Positions 16,240-24,291 of a stretch of DNA of 64,000 nucleotides are shown in pieces. The translations under genes and the position numbers were made by a program. Within the stretch, counting starts at the first letter, position 1, and the number at the start of each line of letters is the position of its first letter. Location: the NCBI RefSeq assembly GCF_003004785.1, contig NZ_PVZS01000005.1:124001-188000 (forward strand), in the 5' to 3' direction. Under the pieces are notes generated by a model. That model was not told the origin of the DNA. It did not search any database and saw nothing but the letters and a program-made list of their open reading frames with translations. The stretch comes from Alsobacter soli (GTDB taxonomy: Bacteria > Pseudomonadota > Alphaproteobacteria > Rhizobiales > Beijerinckiaceae).

Positions 16240-16608
16240 TCAGCTTCTGCTCGAAGGGCGCTGCAAGATCCCTTCTTCGGGGATGGAGGGGCCGTCCTCC
16301 CGCAGCTGAACCCGTTCCCCCGCTCGCCAGACCTCGTAGCAGCGCTCGGCCTCATCCGACCGGGTCAGGCAGAGCCGATCCTTGTCTTGCCGCCACCGTC
16401 CGGCGCCGCGTCGGCCCATCGCCACCGCCCCCAAACGGCCGCCGCGCTGGAAAAAGTAGGCCCAGTGCACCGCGTCGGTGAACTCCATGCCGGGGACCGT
16501 CCGGCGGATCTCGGGGGCCCCGAGCTTCCGGAAGCCGTCCTCCGCCTGGGCGGGCCCGGAGCAGACGAGGAGGCCGGAGACGGCCAAGAGCAGCCAGTGC
16601 GTTCTCAT
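16240..16608 (-). CDS. secreted hypothetical protein
   Basis: A 122-residue protein with a signal peptide (LLLAVSGLLVCSGPAQA). The mature part contains two tryptophan/arginine strands (VHWAYFFQRGGRLGAVAMG and RWRQDKDRLCL ... CYEVWRAGERVQL) that resemble small all-beta periplasmic domains found as unnamed proteins in Rhizobiales. Its ATG overlaps the stop of the upstream gene (ATGA, 16605-16608), indicating translational coupling in the chromate operon. Role unknown. Confidence 0.66.
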   Translation of the reverse strand: MRTHWLLLAVSGLLVCSGPAQAEDGFRKLGAPEIRRTVPGMEFTDAVHWAYFFQRGGRLGAVAMGRRGAGRWRQDKDRLCLTRSDEAERCYEVWRAGERVQLREDGPSIPEEGILQRPSSRS

Positions 16609-17240
16609 GGCGCCATCCTCGCCGAGATGCGGTCAAAGCGCGCGATGGTGTCCGCCTCAGTCCACAGCGCCAGATGGCCGGCCACCCCGAACGCGGTGTC
16701 GCGGACGGTGAAGAGTTCGGCTCCCTCGAACGAGACGGTGAAGGCGTCGCCCGCGGCCCGCAGTCCAAGCTCGTGCCAGGTCGCGGTCGCGACGGGCTGC
16801 ACCACACCTTGGATCTCCTCAAGCCGCCCTGCCACGACCCGGTTCAGCGTGATCCTGTTCGCGATGCAGTCGGCAACGGCGACGTAGTAGTTGTTCTCGT
16901 CGATGACGCGCACGGCCAGGCCGGCAGCCTGGTGGACGTGACCGGCCACCGACTTGAAGCGTACGGTCGCGCCCACGTCTTTGGCGCTGAAAAGCGAGTA
17001 GATGGCGAGAGGAAACCTGTTGCTCGTTTGGTCCGGCGTCCGTTGCTCAAAGGCGACCCCGCCCGCGGCTCCGCCGTCGCGAACCGTGGTCCACAGGCCG
17101 ACAAGGCCGTCCCCCGTGAGCCCGATCTGGAACCCGGCCGGGACCTCGCCCATCCCCAACCGCTCGAAGGTCACCGTCTGGGCAGAGGCCGGTGCGGTTA
17201 TAAGGAGAGCGGCGAGCGCCGCGAGTGCGCGCCGGGTCAC
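16605..17240 (-). CDS. secreted concanavalin/laminin-like beta-sandwich protein
   Basis: A 211-residue protein with a signal peptide (ALAALAALLITAPASAQ). The mature domain has the pattern of a family-16/LamG-like jelly roll (GLAVRVIDENNYYVAVADC, then a strand TWHELGLRAAGDAFTVSFEG and ARFDRI at the end). Such domains bind carbohydrates or act as cell-surface modules. The start is a GTG at 17240 that overlaps the stop of chrA in a GTGA unit, so it is co-translated with chrA. Its linkage to chromate transport is unexplained. Confidence 0.68.
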   Translation of the reverse strand: MTRRALAALAALLITAPASAQTVTFERLGMGEVPAGFQIGLTGDGLVGLWTTVRDGGAAGGVAFEQRTPDQTSNRFPLAIYSLFSAKDVGATVRFKSVAGHVHQAAGLAVRVIDENNYYVAVADCIANRITLNRVVAGRLEEIQGVVQPVATATWHELGLRAAGDAFTVSFEGAELFTVRDTAFGVAGHLALWTEADTIARFDRISARMAP

Positions 17241-18640
17241 GCGATCGCTCCCGCAAAGTAGAGCCCCACTCCGGCCGCCGAGCAGGCCGCCAGCGTCCGG
17301 ATCATGCCGACCTTGTAGCGGAACATCGCGATGACCGCCGCGGTCGCCAACGCCAGCGCCCATGGGTCCACGCTCGTGAAGACGGGCCTGTCGAAGTCGA
17401 GCCCCCAGGCGTGCACCGGCTCCACCTGCCGGAACAGGGCGTGGATGGCGAACCAGATCGCCAGGTTCAGGATGACACCCACGACGGCCGCGGTGATGGC
17501 CGAGAGCGCGCCTGCGAGGGCCTTGTTGCCGCGTAGGATCTCGATGTAGGGCGCCCCTAGGAAGATCCAGAGGAAGCAGGGCGCGAAGGTGACCCAAGTC
17601 GCGAGCAGCCCGCCAAGGGTTCCCGCCAGCATGGGCGGCAGCGCGCCGGGGTCGCGAAAGGCCGCCATGAAGCCCACGAACTGGAGCACCATGATCAGCG
17701 GGCCGGGCGTCGTCTCAGCCATGCCGAGCCCGTCCAGCATCTCGCCGGGCTTCAGCCACCCGTAGGCGTCGACGGCTTGCTGGGCCACGTAGGCCAGCAC
17801 GGCGTAGGCTCCGCCGAAGGTGACCATGGCCATCTTGGAGAAGAACAGGGCGATCTGGCTGAAGGTGGCGGAGGGCCCGAGCGCCAGCAGCAGCGCGCCG
17901 ACCGGGACCAGCCAGAGCGCCGCCGCAACGGCGGCGGCCCGCATCGCGTTGGCCCGGCTCGGCGCCTCAGGGCCCGAGCCGTCGTCGGCCAGCAGGTAGG
18001 CGACGGGCGGCCCGGCCTTGCCCTTCGAGGGGCCGTGTCCGCCGCCGACGGCGAACTGCGGAAGGCCAGCGCGACCGCCCGCGAAGCCGATGAGACCCGC
18101 CGCCAACACGATCGCCGGGAACGGCGCGCCGAAGAAGAAGATGGCCACGAAGGCGGCGGCCGCGAGCGTGATCATGAGCCGGTTCTTCAGCGCCTTGGAG
18201 CCGACCCGCAGCACGGCTTCCAGCACCACCGCGAGCACGGCCGCCTTGAGGCCGAAGAACAGGGCGGTGACGAAGCCCACGGCGCCGAAAGCGGCGTAGA
18301 TCCAGCTCAGCGCCATGATGGCGACGATGCCCGGCACGACGAACAGGCCGCCGGCGACCACCCCGCCCCGCCGCCCGTGCAGCAGCCAGCCGACATAGGT
18401 GGCGAGCTGCTGGGCCTCGGGGCCGGGCAGGAGCATGCAGTAGTTCAGCGCGTGCAGGAACCGGTTCTCCGAAATCCAGCGCTTCTCGTCGACCAGGATG
18501 CGGTGCATGACGGCGATCTGGCCGGCGGGACCACCGAACGACAGGGCGGCGACCCTGGCCCAGACGACAACGGCCTCGCGGAAGGAGGGGTGGGCCGGAG
18601 GCGCTGTCGCGGCGCCGGCGCGGTCGACCACGGCGTCCAT
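17237..18640 (-). CDS. chrA: chromate transporter ChrA
   Basis: A 467-residue inner-membrane protein of the CHR family, two homologous halves of about six spans each. The FGGP motif is in the first half (ALSFGGPAGQIAVMH, about 34-48) and the diverged FGGAY in the second (MVTFGGAYAVLAYVAQQ). The conserved PGPEAQQLATYVGWLL and TTPGPLIMVLQFVGF segments are also present. ChrA exports chromate using the proton motive force. Start at ATG 18640, 2 bp after the upstream stop; downstream stop overlaps the next gene. The operon position after a ChrB-domain protein supports the assignment. Confidence 0.93.
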   Translation of the reverse strand: MDAVVDRAGAATAPPAHPSFREAVVVWARVAALSFGGPAGQIAVMHRILVDEKRWISENRFLHALNYCMLLPGPEAQQLATYVGWLLHGRRGGVVAGGLFVVPGIVAIMALSWIYAAFGAVGFVTALFFGLKAAVLAVVLEAVLRVGSKALKNRLMITLAAAAFVAIFFFGAPFPAIVLAAGLIGFAGGRAGLPQFAVGGGHGPSKGKAGPPVAYLLADDGSGPEAPSRANAMRAAAVAAALWLVPVGALLLALGPSATFSQIALFFSKMAMVTFGGAYAVLAYVAQQAVDAYGWLKPGEMLDGLGMAETTPGPLIMVLQFVGFMAAFRDPGALPPMLAGTLGGLLATWVTFAPCFLWIFLGAPYIEILRGNKALAGALSAITAAVVGVILNLAIWFAIHALFRQVEPVHAWGLDFDRPVFTSVDPWALALATAAVIAMFRYKVGMIRTLAACSAAGVGLYFAGAIA

Positions 18641-18642
18641 GG

Positions 18643-19464
18643 TCACGCCCCCGGCCGGTTCGTGGGCCAGTTGTGCGTCTCGTCCGTGGCGTCTCGGCAC
18701 CAGCGGTAGAAGGCGTCATAGAGCACCATTCCGGCGTCGAGCTGCTCAAGGTCGTCGACGAAGTTGCGGGACAGCCCGAGTGACGCCGCAAGGAGGCCGG
18801 CGGCCGGCGGTTCGAGATCGAGCCGGTCGGTGTCGGCGGCGCGCACGATGCGGGCGAGGTGCGACAGCCCCGGGCTCGAAAGCCCGAGTTCCTCAACCAT
18901 GACGTCAAACGAGCAGAGCTCGCCCCGGTGGCTCCAGAATACGTCCTCGACGTCGAAGGGCGTGGCGTCGAAGCGGCTCGCGACGCCAGCCACCTCGGAG
19001 GCCTTCACGTAGAGGAAGACCGCAGCTGGGTCGACAAAGCGCTGGATCAGCCAGGGACAGGCGATCCGGTCGATCTTGGGTCGCTCGCGCGTGACCCAGA
19101 CGGTGCGCCCGAGGCCGTCCCGCGGCGGTAGCTTGTCGGCGATTACGCGGGGCTGGTCGGCCCGTCCCCAGCCCTCGGTGCCGCCGTCCAGGCTTTCGGC
19201 TGTGGCCGCGCCGGCGTGCCGCAACCAAGCTGCGACACCGTGGCTGAGCTTGAGACCCTGCTGGCAGACGACCACGACCGAATGGCCCGCGTAGGCGTCC
19301 GCCCATGCCGCCACGTCCTTGTGCGAGCGGCGCACCGAGCCGGGCACCAGGAAGGGCTCGGCGTCGAAGTCCTCGTCCGTCCGCACGTCCACGATTGTGG
19401 GGCAGGCGGCGGTGCCGATAAGGCGGGCGAGCTTGTCGATGGATATGGAGTTTACAGAAGGCAT
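18643..19464 (-). CDS. rhodanese-ChrB fusion chromate-resistance protein
   Basis: A 273-residue protein. Residues 10-100 are a rhodanese domain (ACPTIVDVRTDEDF, loop VVVVCQQGLKLSHG with the catalytic-type Cys and a full-length loop). Residues 118-265 are the ChrB C-terminal domain (WVTRERPKIDRIACPWLIQRF, DVEDVFWSHRGELCSFD, FVDDLEQLDAGMVLYDAFYRW). ChrB-type proteins regulate or assist chromate resistance; the rhodanese fusion suggests a thiol or sulphur-transfer step, such as sensing chromate through a cysteine. It heads the operon leading into chrA. The long frame reaches 19683, but homology starts at ATG 19464. Confidence 0.88.
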   Translation of the reverse strand: MPSVNSISIDKLARLIGTAACPTIVDVRTDEDFDAEPFLVPGSVRRSHKDVAAWADAYAGHSVVVVCQQGLKLSHGVAAWLRHAGAATAESLDGGTEGWGRADQPRVIADKLPPRDGLGRTVWVTRERPKIDRIACPWLIQRFVDPAAVFLYVKASEVAGVASRFDATPFDVEDVFWSHRGELCSFDVMVEELGLSSPGLSHLARIVRAADTDRLDLEPPAAGLLAASLGLSRNFVDDLEQLDAGMVLYDAFYRWCRDATDETHNWPTNRPGA

Positions 19465-19851
19465 GACGCGTCCCCGGCTTGAAAAAGCGAACCTGGACGC
19501 GATGCTTCGGCCGTAGCCTCTTGAGGGGACCGCAACCCCCAGGCCGGGGATCAGAGCGCGGGGCCGAGGTGCTGTCAAGCGACATCGCCTTGACGAGCCC
19601 GTCTGTACGACGGCGAAGGCGGCGATCTCTGGAGTACCGCTTACCACCCCAAGCGGACCTGACGGGCGGTTCTCGATGAACACCAGAACGGGATTACGAC
19701 GCTGAGCGCCACGGCAGAGGCTAAGCTCGCCACCAGCTTGTCATAGCGGACCGCCACGCGGCGGTGTGCTCGTCCGACGACCATAGCAGGAAACGGGATG
19801 TCGGCTCTGGGAGCGGCGTCTAACTTCCCGCCGCTCGCCCAGGAGAGCCCC
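19465..19851. other. gap with IS scrap and no intact gene
   Basis: Between the chromate operon and the EamA gene. It contains the transposase fragment annotated separately; 19465-19670 shows only GC-rich shadow frames. Promoters for the two divergent genes are presumably here but were not resolved. Confidence 0.45.
19671..19781 (-). pseudogene. IS5-family transposase C-terminal fragment
   Basis: In one minus-strand frame the sequence reads GRAHRRVAVRYDKL followed by VASLASAVALSVVIPFW. This matches the conserved end of IS5-type DDE transposases (RRVATRYDKLA, then a short hydrophobic helix). Only this terminus remains, with no catalytic core and no terminal inverted repeat found, so it is a degraded insertion at the border between the chromate operon and the integrated-element side. 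Confidence 0.6.
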
Positions 19852-20784
19852 ATGCAATCACCCCAAATCCGAGGCATGACCTCCACTGAATGGACCATGC
19901 TGGTCGCCCTCTCGATCCTGTGGGGCGGCTCGTTCTTCTTCACGGGGGTGGCCATCAAAGCGCTGCCGCCACTGACCCTCGTGCTGCTTCGGGTTGGGCT
20001 GGCGGCCATCGTCCTCCACGCGGTCATCCGCTTGGTGGGGGCGAGGATGCCCTACACAAGACCCGTATGGGCCGCCTTCTTCGGCATGGGGCTCCTTAAC
20101 AACGCCGTCCCGTTCTGCCTGATCGTGTGGGGGCAAACCCACATTGCGTCGGGCTTGGCGGCGATCTTGAACGCCACTACGCCACTGTGGACTGTCGTGG
20201 TGGCCCACTTCCTCACAGCCGATGAGAAGATGACGGGCAATCGTCTTGTTGGCGTTCTAGTCGGCTTGGTCGGGGTCGTCGTCATGGTCGGCCCCGCCGT
20301 GCTCTCGGACGTGGCCGCATCGGGGTTTGCTCAGGTCGCCGTGCTTGGCGCTGCCCTGTCCTATGCCTTCGCGGGCGTCTTCGGGAGGCGGTTCGGGCGG
20401 ATGGAAGTCCCGCCTCTCGCCACGGCCGCAGGACAGGTCACGGCGTCCTCCGTCATGCTCCTCCCGATCGCGTTGTTCTTCGACCGGCCGTTGACGCTGC
20501 CCGTTCCCGACCTCGCCGTGTGGGCGGGGGTGTTCGGCCTCGCGACCTTCTCGACCGCGCTCGCCTACGTTCTCTACTTCCGCATTCTGGCCACGGCCGG
20601 GGCGACCAACCTGCTGCTCGTGACCTTCCTGATCCCGATTTCCGCCATCCTGCTCGGCACGCTGGCGCTCGGCGAGCGGCTCGATCCGCGACACTTCGTT
20701 GGTATTGCCCTGATTGGGTGCGGCCTCGCCGCAATTGACGACCGCCTACTCAATCGGTTTCGCCATCCAGTGGTGACGACATAG
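19852..20784 (+). CDS. EamA-family (DMT superfamily) transporter
   Basis: A 310-residue inner-membrane protein with ten predicted spans arranged as two EamA repeats. Repeat 1 starts LVALSILWGGSFFFTGVAIK, the link holds TTPLWTVVVAHFL, and repeat 2 ends in VTFLIPISAILLGTLALGE. EamA proteins export amino acids, metabolites or drugs; this subtype is of the RhaT/PecM-like class with unknown substrate. ATG 19852 has CAGGAGAG upstream and starts the family, whereas the longer frame from 19798 does not. Confidence 0.86.
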   Translation: MQSPQIRGMTSTEWTMLVALSILWGGSFFFTGVAIKALPPLTLVLLRVGLAAIVLHAVIRLVGARMPYTRPVWAAFFGMGLLNNAVPFCLIVWGQTHIASGLAAILNATTPLWTVVVAHFLTADEKMTGNRLVGVLVGLVGVVVMVGPAVLSDVAASGFAQVAVLGAALSYAFAGVFGRRFGRMEVPPLATAAGQVTASSVMLLPIALFFDRPLTLPVPDLAVWAGVFGLATFSTALAYVLYFRILATAGATNLLLVTFLIPISAILLGTLALGERLDPRHFVGIALIGCGLAAIDDRLLNRFRHPVVTT

Positions 20785-20886
20785 GTGGCGGGCCAGCACC
20801 GCCAAAGTGGTGGCCTTGTGCCCAGGTAACATCAGCCTGAGTGACCGGTGGCGAACGGGACCGGTTTGCAGGACCGGCGAGCATCA

Positions 20887-21795
20887 TCATGCAGCCTGAT
20901 CCGACCTTCGATTAACTCGAAGCCGGCCGGCCACTTTGAGCAAATTGAGCCGAGCCCTCTTGAGCTCTGCGATGTCATGCTGTCTCGCAAAAAGCCGCTG
21001 TTTGCACTCACCCGCGCTTTCGAACCACGCGGCCTCTGGCGCATGAGGCGGGATCCAGATTACGCCGAGGAGGTGCCGGCTCAAATCCGTGATCGTGGCC
21101 CAGACGGCTTCTTCGCACTCTGTAATCCCATTCGGACGGCCGCCCAGATCATCCCACCACCCCTCATCTCGGGGCTCCAGCCTATAACGCTGCTTCAGTG
21201 TTCGCCGATTGAGGACGAGGATGCAGCCCAGAGGCTCGGCATCGTCTCTTCCTTCCATAAGGGCAAAGTGCGCGGCGACATCGACGGACCGCGTCAAGAA
21301 TACGCCCGGGAAGCCCGAAGGTGAGCGATACATCGCATTATCGTCCAGCATAGACTGGCCGTATCGGCTCCCATGGAACAGCGCTTCCTCGCCCCGAGGG
21401 ACCAGGCGCCGCCAGTGGCGCGACGTTGCCCATTCGTAAACGCACGGCAGAATTTCCCCATTGCGAGCGGGCGGGACCCGTTTCAACTCGGGCAGGCGCG
21501 GCAGCATGTGTTCCGGCAAGAGGTCACCGGCCTCTTCGAGCCGTTCTTTCAGCTTCGAGTTAAATGCGTGCCGCATCAGATCGAAGACGCGTTCCGGGTC
21601 AAGTTTCTCCGCCATAGTGAGTTCGCGAACACAGGCGCAGGCCAGATCACATAACGTATGGCTCGTGGGCTTGGGCATTTCTCCTTCTCGCATCTCGTCT
21701 TGGACGAGAGCCGCGTAGGCCCTTATCAGGCTTTCGGCGATGCTTTCCGGCGTGGGACGTTCTACGATGGCTTGCTCTGTCACGACGTGCTCCAT
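20887..21795 (-). CDS. hypothetical protein, possible ADP-ribosyltransferase-like fold
   Basis: A 302-residue protein. Residues 1-135 are helical and unrecognised. Residues 138-250 resemble the ART fold: ALFHGSRYGQ (H141-G-S), a turn with FPGVFLTRSVDVAAHFALM (the FLT/S..A..YA strand of ART domains), and ECEEAVWATITDLSRHLLG near E226-E229, where ART enzymes place the catalytic glutamate. This is pattern recognition, not homology I can confirm. If correct, it would transfer ADP-ribose to a protein or nucleic acid and could be a toxin, anti-phage or host-manipulation gene of the integrated element. It is the last gene of the element, 29 bp downstream of an HGG-motif gene. Confidence 0.45.
   Translation of the reverse strand: MEHVVTEQAIVERPTPESIAESLIRAYAALVQDEMREGEMPKPTSHTLCDLACACVRELTMAEKLDPERVFDLMRHAFNSKLKERLEEAGDLLPEHMLPRLPELKRVPPARNGEILPCVYEWATSRHWRRLVPRGEEALFHGSRYGQSMLDDNAMYRSPSGFPGVFLTRSVDVAAHFALMEGRDDAEPLGCILVLNRRTLKQRYRLEPRDEGWWDDLGGRPNGITECEEAVWATITDLSRHLLGVIWIPPHAPEAAWFESAGECKQRLFARQHDIAELKRARLNLLKVAGRLRVNRRSDQAA
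20894..20903 (+). repeat. left copy of candidate 10-bp att repeat
   Basis: GCCTGATCCG occurs here, inside the last codons of the ART-like gene, and again at 28634-28643 just outside the integrase start. Including flanks, 15 of 19 positions agree (CAT...GCCTGATCCG.CC). The pair brackets all element genes, as attL/attR would. A 10-bp match by chance between the two flanks is possible at a few per cent. Confidence 0.35.
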
Positions 21796-21824
21796 TGGCG
21801 GCCCGTTCTGGCGGGCAGGTTTAG

Positions 21825-22076
21825 TCAGGATTTCGGGAAAGCCTTGAGGATGGCCCGCAGGGCGTCGTTCTCTGCCTCGCTCTCGACCGTGAAGCGGCCG
21901 TGCTTGTAGCTCCCGTTGCGCTCGCCCTTGGGCGCGCCGGCGCCCTTTCCGCAGCCATGGATCTGGCATCGGGGGCGACCACGAAGGGCTGGCTTCTGGC
22001 AGGTTCCGCCTGAGCGGGTCCGGGCGCCGCAACGGGGCGCGTTCCGAAGGCGGGCAGGCTGGTTGTCGATCGACAT
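21825..22076 (-). CDS. small zinc-binding-like HGG-motif protein
   Basis: An 83-residue basic protein with the pattern CGARTRSGGTCQKPALRGRP followed by CQIHG. This is the HGG-type small protein widespread in phages and integrated elements of alphaproteobacteria, where two CxxC-like pairs and HGG suggest metal binding. A basic Lys/Gly linker (GAGAPKGERNGSYKHGRF) precedes an acidic helical tail. Its role is unknown; nucleic-acid binding is inferred from charge. It ends 29 bp before the ART-like gene and starts 3 bp after the helicase stop. Confidence 0.7.
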   Translation of the reverse strand: MSIDNQPARLRNAPRCGARTRSGGTCQKPALRGRPRCQIHGCGKGAGAPKGERNGSYKHGRFTVESEAENDALRAILKAFPKS

Positions 22077-22079
22077 GGC

Positions 22080-23468
22080 TTATTCCCCCGCCTGCGAGCC
22101 GTCCGAAGGCCGCCAACTCTCGCGAAGGCCGCCAACATCGCCATGGCGGTCTTCGGCGTTCTTGACGGAGTTCGGCAGCGAGATGAGCCAGGGGCCCTTC
22201 ATCGCTGCCTTCTCCGACCTGATGCCCAGGGCCGCTCGGGCGCGCTCCAGGTTGCGTCCCGAGATCCCCAATTGGCGGGCTTCCTCCTCGACCTCTGAGG
22301 TCGGGCGCGCACCATCAGCAAGGGCTTCCCGCAGGAAGTCGCATGCTTGGTCCACCTTCGACAGTCGGTCCGTGGGTTGGCTCTTCCCGACTGTGTCGGC
22401 CGTGTGAAGGACGGGCGTGTCGAGGAACTCCACGCAGGATGTCCGGATGCCTTCTCCGACCGTCTTGCCCACGATCTCGAACGCGAGCCCTGGCGTGCGT
22501 GCCAGGTTCGTCTTCTGAGGCAGCAGCAAGCGGCGATCCTCGTCATCAGGATCTTGCGCGACCAGGAGGGCGGATCGGGCAGCTGCGATCAGCTCGCCGG
22601 ATCCTTTCACGGCAGAGATGGCGTTCCGCCCGCCGCGCTTGTTGAGGTGCGTGACGAGAACCACCGCGACCCGATGCTTGGCCGCCAGTTGTTGCAGCCG
22701 CCCCATGAGGGCGCGCACGGACGTGCCCTCATTCATGCCCTTGGGGCCGCCATAGGCGCTTATGGGATCGATGACGACGAGGCGCACGTCTCCAAGCTGT
22801 TCGAGCGCCTGGCCGAGCCTCTCGATGTCCTGGTGCAGATCCACCTGACGATGAGCGCTGCCGGTCGCCGCCGTGCCGGTGATTACGTGCACGCGCCTGA
22901 TGTCCGCCCCAGCAGCAGCGATGCGGGGCTTGATGGTGTCCGTCACGCCGTCCTCGCAGTTCAGCAGGATGGCGCTCCCGACGGGCAGGTCCGACCCGCC
23001 AGGGAGTTCCACGCCAGCAGTCGCAGCGGCCGCAAGCATGGCTGTGAGCTGGCTCTTGCCGAGGCCCGGATCGCCCGAAATGACAGTCACGTGGCCAATC
23101 GGGATGCGTCCTTCCCAGAACCACTCAATGGCCTCTTCCTTCACTTCGGAGAGTGACACAAGGATCAGGTCGCCGGGCGTGTACGCCGGCCCAGCGAGGA
23201 CAACGTGATCTCTCTCTTCGGCGACGGGCAGTACCGCGTCGAGATTTTGCTGGACGGGTAACTCGATGTCGGCGAGCGCCGGCTCCACATGTTGGGCAGG
23301 TGATCTGAGGGCAGCCAGAAGAGCGTCAGCTCGGTGCTTCTCAGGCCTAAGGAGCGGCCCGCATGCTCGGACCAATTCCCCAGGCTGCTTGTCGATAGCC
23401 CGCGCAATGTGGGGCAGTTTTATTCCAGCCCGGCGGGTCGCCCGCCGTAACTCTCGATACGTGGTCAC
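22080..23468 (-). CDS. RepA/DnaB-like AAA ATPase (replicative helicase)
   Basis: A 462-residue P-loop ATPase. The N-terminal 60 residues resemble an HTH-like helical segment. Walker A is GDPGLGKS (132-139) and Walker B is RLVVIDPIS, with the RecA-type sensor loop VVLVTHLNKRGG. The C-terminal domain (SKVDQACDFLREALADGAR onwards) is the winged helix seen in prophage primase-helicases of the RepA family. Such proteins unwind the element's origin for replication. It is the largest gene of the element, flanked by an unknown gene 9 bp upstream and the HGG protein 3 bp downstream. The N-terminus has no primase motif, so priming must come from elsewhere. Confidence 0.83.
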   Translation of the reverse strand: MTTYRELRRATRRAGIKLPHIARAIDKQPGELVRACGPLLRPEKHRADALLAALRSPAQHVEPALADIELPVQQNLDAVLPVAEERDHVVLAGPAYTPGDLILVSLSEVKEEAIEWFWEGRIPIGHVTVISGDPGLGKSQLTAMLAAAATAGVELPGGSDLPVGSAILLNCEDGVTDTIKPRIAAAGADIRRVHVITGTAATGSAHRQVDLHQDIERLGQALEQLGDVRLVVIDPISAYGGPKGMNEGTSVRALMGRLQQLAAKHRVAVVLVTHLNKRGGRNAISAVKGSGELIAAARSALLVAQDPDDEDRRLLLPQKTNLARTPGLAFEIVGKTVGEGIRTSCVEFLDTPVLHTADTVGKSQPTDRLSKVDQACDFLREALADGARPTSEVEEEARQLGISGRNLERARAALGIRSEKAAMKGPWLISLPNSVKNAEDRHGDVGGLRESWRPSDGSQAGE

Positions 23469-23477
23469 TGCGCCCTC

Positions 23478-23858
23478 CTACAACGGCAAGTCGTCGTCAA
23501 GAGGAGAACTCCTGCTTTCGGCTTGCTCTCGTTCGTCGGTGCTCGCCGCCGCTCTGCGCGCGTCCAAGTAGTCCAAGTGCTGCTCAAGATCGTCCTTGCC
23601 GTATAGGACGTGTTCGACCTCCTCTCGGTAGGTCGTGAGCATCGCGACGGCCACCTCGTGGACGGCCTCCGCGTAGTCCTTCGCCGCGTCTCGTTCGAGA
23701 CGCGTTAGGCTCTTGTCGCCCTCGATGGCGAACTTGAATGCCTTGCCATCTCCTGGGCAGAACGGCTCATACGTGTCGTCCTCAAGCGCGCGCTGCAGAA
23801 CGATGGCCGCCTTGAACATCTTCCGGCAGGCGTGCTTGAGCGTCATCTTCTCGGTCAC
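23478..23858 (-). CDS. hypothetical protein of the element
   Basis: A 126-residue soluble acidic protein, mostly helical (MFKAAIVLQRALEDDTYEP, then VHEVAVAMLTTYREEVEHVL) with a low-complexity Ser/Asp-rich tail ending DDDLPL. No family known to me. It lies immediately upstream of the helicase gene on the same strand, so a replication accessory role is plausible but unproven. Confidence 0.6.
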   Translation of the reverse strand: MTEKMTLKHACRKMFKAAIVLQRALEDDTYEPFCPGDGKAFKFAIEGDKSLTRLERDAAKDYAEAVHEVAVAMLTTYREEVEHVLYGKDDLEQHLDYLDARRAAASTDEREQAESRSSPLDDDLPL

Positions 23859-23919
23859 CTTAGATCTCCATTATTGGTTCGGTGGGGTTGGCCGCCGAAA
23901 AACAACCAGCCCCTCTCGC

Positions 23920-24228
23920 TCACGCCGCCTTGCTGGCCTGGGCCTGCTTCTCGGCCCTGCGGGCCAAGCGATCGGCGACCTGCCAGACCTCCAGCCGGCT
24001 GACATGGCTGAAGAGCTTTTCCTGCTCTTGGGTGAGCTGGTCCGCTTCGTGCGCTTCAAGGGCCTTAAACAGGCACTCGGCCTTCAGGCCCGGCTGCTCT
24101 TGAAATTCCAGCGAGCGGGGAAAGCCGAACGAGATCGCGAGGCAGTGGCAGTAGAAGGTCACGTCATCGGAAAACTGGCCGATCCGCCGAGGATTGGTGC
24201 TGGAGCTGGTTGTCGGGGTGGTTTTCAT
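23920..24228 (-). CDS. hypothetical protein of the element
   Basis: A 102-residue protein with a Ser/Thr-rich start and a helical core (LKAECLFKALEAHEADQLTQ ... RLEVWQVADRLARRAEKQ). Composition is normal for coding sequence and it sits between two co-directional element genes (61 bp and 63 bp gaps). Function unknown. Confidence 0.55.
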   Translation of the reverse strand: MKTTPTTSSSTNPRRIGQFSDDVTFYCHCLAISFGFPRSLEFQEQPGLKAECLFKALEAHEADQLTQEQEKLFSHVSRLEVWQVADRLARRAEKQAQASKAA

Positions 24229-24291
24229 CCTGTTTCTCTGGTTGCTGGAGCGGGCGAGTGGAGGCCGCCCGGATGCCTCGTGGGGGTCACG

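Noticed and set aside
20257-20694. 145-codon minus-strand frame inside the EamA gene
   Set aside because: Charged low-complexity shadow; the plus strand encodes ten clear spans.
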